The notes beneath the pieces were generated by a model that had not been told where the DNA came from, ran no database searches, and worked only from the letters and a program-made list of their open reading frames with translations. Shown here in pieces: positions 58,478 to 64,000 of a stretch of DNA of 64,000 bases. The position numbers and the translations under genes were made by a program. Position 1 is the stretch's first letter, and every line of letters begins with the position of its first letter. The DNA comes from Leptasterias polaris (lineage: Eukaryota; Echinodermata; Asteroidea; Forcipulatida; Asteriidae): assembly GCA_037783415.1 (NCBI GenBank), contig JAZGTN010000047.1:1426001-1490000 (forward strand). The letters run 5' to 3'.

Positions 58478-58790
58478 ATCCTAAACTAGTTCTCAAAAAC
58501 TAGTTACGATAACACATGATTATACAGAAGTTATCACAGACCAGTCACCATAATTTGGTTATCATAAACCAGTTAACAAAAACTAGTTATGATAACACAT
58601 GATTATATGGAAGTTCCCACAAACCAGTCACCATAATCTGGTCGTCATAACCCAGTTATCAAAAGCTAGTTATGACATAACTAGTTATGACATAACCAAA
58701 CTGACAATCCGGTTATCATAAATCAGTCATCAAGAGTCAATAAACCAAGTTATGATAACTAGATTATACAGTAGCTACCAGTACTAACCA
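58478..58790. repeat. Array of ACTAGTTATGATAAC / ACCAGTTATCA units
   Basis: About 118-bp units (GATAACACATGATTATA, CAAACCAGTCACCATAAT, GGTTATCATAAACCAGTT) repeat more than twice, and inside them the motif AACTRGTTAT recurs on both strands roughly every 15-25 bp. Confidence 0.85.
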
Positions 58791-58912
58791 TACATAACCT
58801 GGTTACAATAAACCTGATTATTTAAAACGGTTTTAAAATTGAAGCAGTTCATCTGAGTAGCAATCCAGTTATCATAGTCCAGGTCTCAAAACAAATTTTG
58901 AAGTATAAACCC

Positions 58913-59475
58913 TGGGCTAAATTTCACAAAGAGCTAAGATTGATCTTAACTGCGAATCAATCTGAGTTGCTAAGCAAAGTGTGATGTCAGAATACTGTTG
59001 TGAAATTACACATAGTTCTATAGGAATTGATAATAGATTTATCAGCTATTGATTATCAGTAATTGGCATTAGGTATGCAACGAAAGTCTCGCACGTGCAG
59101 CGTGCCGCACCTGCTATGTGATAATATTGATACGTGTGCGCGGAGTGCGTCAAGTTGTTTGCCATGCTACAAGCTAAAACGCTACCTTATTAACTAATGG
59201 ATTATATTGTAAATGTTTTGATCAAATGTTATGTTCTGTATTCTTAGTATAAAAAGCTGTTGATCATAACAAGTGGGAGTTCTTGCTCTGATTCTAAAGT
59301 AGTCGGACCTGCCGTCCGACTGATGGAAATAAATAGTTGAACAACACAGATTCTGTCCGTGTTTGCTTATTTCTGATTCTCAAGTTGCGTCTCCCGCGGA
59401 CGAATTCACGACAATACAAATCACTATGTCAATATAAGATCTTAAGATGAATCCTAGTGCTTTGTGAAATCGGCC
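58913..59475. mobile_element. TTTCACAAAGAGCTAAGATTG element split by a solo LTR
   Basis: The left end GGGCTAAATTTCACAAAG and right end CTTTGTGAAATCGGCCCC are inverted. Removing 58996-59413 and one ATAC restores a continuous unit of about 140 bp like 57945-58075. Confidence 0.8.
58996..59413 (+). mobile_element. Solo LTR, 418 bp
   Basis: It starts TGTTGTGAAATTAC and ends GAATTCACGACA (TG...CA with imperfect inverted ends). The target duplication ATAC is at 58992-58995 and 59414-59417. Inside are a TATAAAAAG box near 59250 and AATAAA near 59327, in the order promoter then polyadenylation signal expected of a retrotransposon LTR. No internal coding region is present, so it is the product of LTR-LTR recombination. 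Family (Gypsy or BEL) is not determined. Confidence 0.8.
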
Positions 59476-59509
59476 CCTCCAGTTATAACTGAGTAATAAT
59501 ATAATAATG

Positions 59510-59625
59510 GAGTCTTATATAGCGCCGGTATCCGCCACAAAAAAAGGCGCTCATGGCGCTCGCTCATGATACAAAATAAACAGTTCAAAAGAAAGTAACA
59601 GAAAAAGTTTGTAGAGAGTCACTGG
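59510..59625 (-). repeat. 3' tail of a CR1/L2-like LINE
   Basis: Downstream of the reverse transcriptase remnant (minus strand) comes GCGCCATGAGCGCC, GGCGCTATATAAGACTC and an ATT-rich terminus. The same tail in the same orientation closes the window at 63915-64000. Confidence 0.7.
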
Positions 59626-59985
59626 TCATTTTTTAACTGCAAAGAGGTGGGTTTTGAGAACAGTTTTGAAAGAAGATGTTGTATTTGCAGTCCTGATGTG
59701 GTAGGGAAAACTATTCCACACCTTCCCCGCAGTAACCAAGAAAGAACGTGCTCCCCATGTGTTCTTTGCCATATGTTCTACGAGGAGACGTTGATCGGCT
59801 GATCTTAGGTTACTGCGGAAAGGTGCATACTGAGTGATGAGATCTGAGATGTAGGATGGAGCCATGTTGTGCAATGATTTGAAGACCAGGAGACCGAGTT
59901 TGAAAACTATCCTTTGCTCAACTGGAAGCCAATGGAGTTGCTTTAGGATAGGGGTGATGAGTAGATGTGAATGAATATTTGTTCT
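59626..59985 (-). pseudogene. C-terminal remnant of non-LTR retrotransposon reverse transcriptase
   Basis: The minus-strand frame reads HLLITPILKQLHWLPVEQ, RIVFKLGLLVFKSLHNMAPS, YISDLITQYAP, GARSFLVTAGKVWNSFP and FKTVLKTHLF, the conserved end of CR1/L2/jockey-type reverse transcriptases. Only about 110 residues remain; the polymerase core is gone, so it is a 5'-truncated copy. The frame is uninterrupted to its stop, which suggests a fairly recent insertion. Confidence 0.85.
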
Positions 59986-59999
59986 ATTATTTTGAAATG

Positions 60000-60455
60000 C
60001 AACATAGCATTATGAAATATATTCTTTGTACAAGTTCAGCCTTCAAATCAAATGTTTTTAAACACTGACAAAAGTAATCTTGACACTTAGAATTAACTTA
60101 AGAAGCAAAATTTGAATTGTGCATAATTATTTGTGATGACTTTCACTATTTTTCGAGAACTGCCTGATTTTGGTGAGGGGGCATCACATTTGATTTAAGC
60201 AATATAATGCCAACTAAAATGTAGTACTGCTTAAAGATATGGATAGAGGTTTAAAATCTAGGTCCTCCTTCAATTCAATTCAAAATCACATTGGCGTTAA
60301 CATTTTCATTTTGATAAGTGTTATCGTCAAACTTCAAATATTAAAATATTTAAAAAAAATGTTTCAAAGGCTAAGGGTGGTAACCAATATGGTGCGCACA
60401 GCGTTTATACGAATGGCAATTGATTACAGAGTACCAGCCTTGACCTATGACCCTA
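60000..60455 (-). other. 3' flank of the TTC17-like gene
   Basis: AT-rich sequence after the stop codon at 60456, presumably holding the 3' UTR. No clear coding. Confidence 0.4.
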
Positions 60456-60608
60456 TTATGTTAATTTGCCAAACATAGAGGCGGGGTTGCCGTTCGTCTT
60501 CTGGAGAACAGCGCATTTGATGGTCTTGAGGCGTTCAATGGCTGGGCTGAATGAGGAATGAGCTATGACCATGGATTCGTAGAGTTGAATGGCTTTATCA
60601 AACTGGCC
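60456..60608 (-). CDS. TTC17: TTC17-like last exon
   Basis: Fifty codons and TAA; acceptor TTTTGTTTCCAG. It holds the last TPR, then KCAVLQKTNGNPASMFGKLT. Confidence 0.85.
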   Translation of the reverse strand, partial: GQFDKAIQLYESMVIAHSSFSPAIERLKTIKCAVLQKTNGNPASMFGKLT

Positions 60609-63600
60609 CTGGAAACAAAATTAAAATCAAGTTAAATTTCTATAAAGTCTAATAAATGTCAGAAAGAATCTGACAAAGAAGTCCAACCCTTATGTCTGTC
60701 CACAAGACACCAGAGCTGCCTAAGCAGAAAATATTGCTTAACAATTGTCTGCTAAGCAAAAAGGAGCAGGATACCAGTCACAAATTGTACATGTGACATG
60801 ATAGTTTGGCTGGTGACCTTATTCTGGTAAGCATCATTATTTTGTCCTTAGCTACTTTTTGTGCTCTATGAAATTGGGACCAGATGCTTAAGAATGATTT
60901 TATGGGCGCAGGGTTGGTCCCAGTTTTCAAAATCCTTACATCAACAATGGACCGTGTTAATTAATAATTTATTGAATTTATATTGCGCTCTGTCCAGGAC
61001 CAGCCTGTTCAAGGGCGTATAACAATAAAAACACCATTATCATCAATTCTTCATCGGTTTCCTTTTTTACCTTGGCTGCGTAGAGGTTAGCAAGAGTGAA
61101 CTGACAGAGTACCAGCTCACTAGAGATCTCCCAGGCCATCTGGGCAACTACTATCCCGTCATCTATAAAACCAGTCCGGTGGAAAATATTGGCGATGCTG
61201 ATCAAGGCCAGGTCCTGAGAAATCAAGAATATGAAATTTTTTATTTTTATTATCAACATTAATTAGGGTGTCAAGGCCGAGTAGTTTAGAGCATCGGATT
61301 CAAGTTCTGGTGGTTTAGTCATCGGGGTGTGGGTTCGAGTCCCGGTCATGACGCTTGTGTCCTTGAGCAAGACACTTTGCTATAATTGGTTCTCTTCACC
61401 CAGGTGTATAAAAGGGTACATGTACCTGCAAGGGTAGAGGTTGATATTGTGTTTGAAAAAATCTTCTGAGCGCCACGGCAGCCCAGGGCTGTATACTCCC
61501 CGGGGAGCTGAGAAAGATTAAAGGAATGTTATTGGCCCAAAGACTGAATGGTTTGATACCTTGACCATGTGATCGGAATAATGCAGGGCAACTCGGAGAC
61601 AGTTCAAGGCGTTTCCGGCGTTTCCAGAGCGACGCCAGTAAACGGCAGCCATGTTTGTAAGAACCCAAGATGTGGTATTCTAAAAGTACAAACAAATAAC
61701 TCACACGTTAGTACCAATAATAATAATATGTTTTTATTATGCGCTTTTTCAAGCCAAGTAGGCCTCCCCCAGAGATGATATTTCATAGATGTGAAAAATT
61801 CCTGAAAATGGCTTGGGCCTTGGTTGCACCTACAATTTATGATAAGCTTGTAAATGCCACATTGCCTTTAAAGGGTGTGTACAACATTGGTAAGATTGAA
61901 AAGATAAATGTTCACAGATTTGCACATAACTTACATGGTATAAAGATGGTCGTAGTTTTTAGGAAATGAGTAAAACAATAGTCTTTATCCTGCAGGATAA
62001 AATCTGATGTTTGAAAAAAAAGTTACAACATATAACGGGGTTTTTCACTGTTTTCTCGTGACTCCGAAGACCGATTGAGCTTAAACTTTCACAGGTTTGT
62101 TATTTCATGTATATGTTGGGTCACATCAAGTGTGGATACAGGTCTTTGGCAATTACCAATGTTGTATACACCCTTTAAATGTGCACTACACTGTGTAACA
62201 AACAGGGAATCACAGACTCCCAAAACGGCACAACCAAGATTATTGTGATGATGACGTCAGATGAATTGGGTCATTTAAATGGTTTTACTTAACCTCGTTG
62301 TTAAAAGATCATAACTATTAATTACTTTTTGCAATGCCAGAGCAATCCTTGTCCCGGCCGATTCCACCGTCATGGACGACTCGTTCCACTGCAGAGATTC
62401 CAGCGCCTCGTCTAATCCCAGCTCAGCCATGTACTCCATGTTGGCCCGGTCTGCCATCCCCTGGAGATGATCCAAGGTATGCATACTGGTACCCACCTCC
62501 GCATCGCAAACTGGTTCCAAGTGACTGCTTTGTAGCGGAGACTGCAAGTCTATGTGTTCCTCGATTCTAGAGCAACAAGGGGAAAATACTTGGTATTACA
62601 AATACATGTAAGTACTAAAAAGTTCAAGTAGGAACCCACTAGGTTCTGGGTAAATTTTAAATGACTTGGGGTTAAACAAAGACAAATTTACTTGAGTGGG
62701 ATTTGAACCTGCGACTTCCGGCACATTAATCCAGATTTCACAGGTTTAAATCCTGCTATAGACCTTTCTATTGCAACGTCACAGCCCAAGTTTTTGCCAA
62801 CCCAGTTTGGAAAACTATGGAAAGCCATAACTGCAAATCAAAAACAGATAGCCATAGTTTGTAGCAATGTTACAGAAATATTCAAAAATAGGGTTTGAAT
62901 TTGTTGGAAACAAATCAACCAATCATGGAAGGTATTTCAGTTCATGAATCTTTACAGAAAATGTTGAAGTTTGGTCACAACATTTTTTAACACGATTGAA
63001 TGTTTTGCTAACATTCGGCCGTCCATGCCAACCGGCGCACTTTGTTTATCAACAATGGAAAGGTCTATAGCCAACTTTTCTTTGTTTCTACCACAATTTA
63101 ATTAAAAAGTTGTAACTTCGATAACTTGTATGGGGGGGAAAAATGACATGGGAGTTTGTACCATTTATATAGTCTATAAGGTGGTATTGAGTTCAGGCGT
63201 CTGCAACGTCGCAGATTCAACATCCGAGTTATCCTGCTGATGAAGACCGGAGTTTCGACCGAAAAATACAGGTACAGGAAAACAAATTAAGTGATGTGAT
63301 CAAACGTTCACAGTTAAAGTGTTTCTCTCAAACATGTTGCCATGGTTAAACTTTTTCAGGAAAAAAAGTTGCATCCCTTTAAGGTGACCCATTGGCTGCC
63401 ACATCCAAGGTTGGATCGTAAACTTGGGTGTGACCCCTTCCGACTGGCACCCTCCAACAAAGATATTGACAAAGTACGGAGACTGCCAACATTGGGGCTA
63501 GATAGCTCAGTTGGTACAGCTCTGGCACGTTAATCTAGAGGTTGCAAATCCAGCTCTAGTCAACTTTTCTTTGTTTAACCCCAAATTAGTAAAATTGTTT

Positions 63601-63898
63601 CATCTACCCTTATTAAACTTGAGAAAATAGAATTAGCTGTTGCAAACTGCTTACCAACCGAAAGGACCTGTGGTATAAATGCAAAAACTAGTTGGTGGCC
63701 TGGCGTTTCGACCCTAGCAGAGTCTGTATTTAAACTTCAATGAGAACTAATTCTGGGCTACACTGACATACCTGATATTTTTGGCCGTCACAGAGACCCA
63801 AGTTGTATACAACATCTTCAAGTTCACCTTCTTATACTGTTTACAATCATCTAGTGTCGGCCACGGCAACCTCGTCAAATTATCCAAATCACTAATGT
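60456..63898 (-). CDS. TTC17: TTC17-like tetratricopeptide repeat protein, C-terminal five exons (partial)
   Basis: TTC17 is reported to act with CATIP in actin organisation and ciliogenesis. Exons 63898-63772, 62566-62326, 61679-61560, 61214-61071 and 60608-60456 join in phase into 260 residues plus stop; the gene continues past the right edge. The first exon encodes LPWPTLDDCKQY; the second a linker with GMADRANMEYMAELGLDEAL; the third a TPR-like helix pair (WVLTNMAAVYWRRSGNAGNA); the fourth ISIANIFHRTGFIDDGIVVA and QFTLANLYAAK; the fifth GQFDKAIQLYESMV and AIERLKTIKC. The NMAAVYWR...ALHYS, then LANLYAAKG...AIERLKTI order fits the C-terminal TPR block of TTC17. I recognise the family from memory; another TPR protein cannot be fully excluded. 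Confidence 0.8.
60715..60885. mobile_element. GGGCCCAATTTC family copy in the last intron
   Basis: AGCTGCCTAAGCAGAAAATA, GGAGCAGGATACCAGTCA and CTCTATGAAATTGGGACC; closest to 40499-40672, with which it even shares AGAATGATTTTA downstream. Confidence 0.75.
61071..61214 (-). CDS. TTC17: TTC17-like exon (TPR pair)
   Basis: Forty-eight codons; acceptor TTGATTTCTCAG, donor GTAAAA. It encodes DLALISIANIFHRTGFIDDG and ELVLCQFTLANLYAAK. Confidence 0.87.
61267..61445 (+). repeat. tRNA-derived SINE family C, full copy
   Basis: GTCAAGGCCGAGTAGTTTAG (A box), GGTTCGAGTCCCGGTCATGAC (B box), then CTTGAGCAAGACACTTTGC, CTCTTCACCCAGGTGTATAA and GTACCTGCAAGGGTAGAGG. The central body resembles conserved cores shared by SINEs of several animal phyla (recollection). 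Confidence 0.8.
61560..61679 (-). CDS. TTC17: TTC17-like exon (NMAAVYWR)
   Basis: Forty codons in phase 0; acceptor GTACTTTTAG, donor GTATCA. It encodes NTTSWVLTNMAAVYWRRSGN and NCLRVALHYSDHMVK. Confidence 0.87.
61868..62178. mobile_element. MITE family M2 (TTAAAGGGTGTG), intact copy
   Basis: TTAAAGGGTGTGTACAACAT and the inverted ATGTTGTATACACCCTTTAA bound 311 bp. Best preserved copy of the family, lying in an intron of the TTC17-like gene. Confidence 0.88.
62326..62566 (-). CDS. TTC17: TTC17-like exon (linker)
   Basis: 241 nt; acceptor TTGCTCTAG, donor GTAATT after an A5 run. It encodes IEEHIDLQSPLQSSHLEP and ANMEYMAELGLDEALESLQW. Confidence 0.85.
62640..62735 (-). repeat. tRNA-derived SINE family A, truncated copy
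   Basis: ACTTGGGGTTAAACAAAGAC, then GTGGGATTTGAACCTGCGAC (B box complement) and ATTAATCCAGATTT; cut before the A box by the element at 62757. Confidence 0.7.
62757..63069. mobile_element. TATAGACCTTTCTATTG inverted-repeat element
   Basis: TATAGACCTTTCTATTG and CAATGGAAAGGTCTATA are the ends (one mismatch). The 313-bp interior has short inverted pairs and is noncoding. Confidence 0.85.
63455..63600 (+). repeat. tRNA-derived SINE family A, plus-strand copy
   Basis: GGGGCTAGATAGCTCAGTTGG (A box), CTAGAGGTTGCAAATCCAGC (degenerate B box), CTAGTCAACTTTTC and TTGTTTAACCCCAAAT tail. Confidence 0.8.
63622..63727. repeat. Dispersed repeat with GTTTCGACCCTAGCA, copy 2
   Basis: Shares GTTGCAAACTGCTTACCAAC, GTGGTATAAATGCAAAAA and GCGTTTCGACCCTAGCA with 24255-24371. 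Confidence 0.65.
63772..63898 (-). CDS. TTC17: TTC17-like exon (LPWPTLDDC)
   Basis: 127 nt; acceptor CTATTTTAG, donor GTATGT. It encodes ISDLDNLTRLPWPTLDDCKQ, YKKVNLKMLYTTWVSVTAKN. The preceding exon lies outside the window. Confidence 0.8.
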
Positions 63899-63914
63899 CT
63901 AAAATAGAAATAAT

Positions 63915-64000
63915 AATAATAGTAATAATAATAATAATAATAGTGGCTTCTTATATAGCGCTCAGGTCCGTCACTCAGTGACGCTCATGGCGCTTCAACA
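63915..64000 (-). repeat. CR1/L2-like LINE 3' tail at the window edge
   Basis: An ATT-repeat terminus, then AGTGGCTTCTTATATAGCGC and GACGCTCATGGCGC, match the tail at 59510-59625. Any coding part would lie beyond 64000. Confidence 0.65.

Overview
The window is animal nuclear DNA from a repeat-rich, intron-dense genome. The protein-coding pieces (TMEM86, STK38/NDR kinase and TTC17-like exons) read like vertebrate orthologues, while the repeats (tRNA-derived SINEs, many small inverted-repeat elements, a CR1/L2-like reverse transcriptase tail) look like those of marine invertebrate deuterostomes. An echinoderm is my best guess; that is inference, not something the sequence proves. There is no sign of bacterial or organellar DNA.

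Layout. 1-12.2 kb: two tandem plus-strand paralogues of the TMEM86/YhhN lysoplasmalogenase family, each with its main coding exon starting at the same family position after a phase-0 intron (3864-4580 and 11481-12236). A short first exon (1425-1442) fits the first gene. 12.2-23.9 kb: intergenic DNA made largely of inverted-repeat elements, SINEs and minisatellites. 23.9-39.9 kb: a complete minus-strand STK38/STK38L (NDR kinase) gene of ten coding exons, reconstructed base by base with consistent phases (478 codons plus stop). Nearly every intron carries repeats, including a 113-bp array filling the ninth intron and an array seeded by an exon-intron junction. 40-47 kb: clustered inverted-repeat elements. 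47.55-48.80 kb: a small two-exon minus-strand gene model encoding the N-terminal part of an SGNH/GDSL hydrolase fold. 49-60 kb: mostly nested mobile elements, including a solo LTR inside an older element, and two C/G-rich arrays of opposite strandedness. 60.4-64 kb: the last five exons of a minus-strand TTC17-like TPR gene that continues beyond the right edge.

The genes do not form a pathway. TMEM86 proteins act on lysoplasmalogens in membranes, STK38 is a MOB-dependent Hippo-type kinase, and TTC17 relatives are linked to actin and cilia. The most unusual content is structural: splice-donor sequence copied repeatedly inside an STK38 intron, a 2-kb insertion with seven perfect TGACGTCA sites, and several legible nested insertions with target-site duplications. 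Repeat-family labels (A, B, C, M1 and so on) are mine and assigned by eye; no database was consulted.
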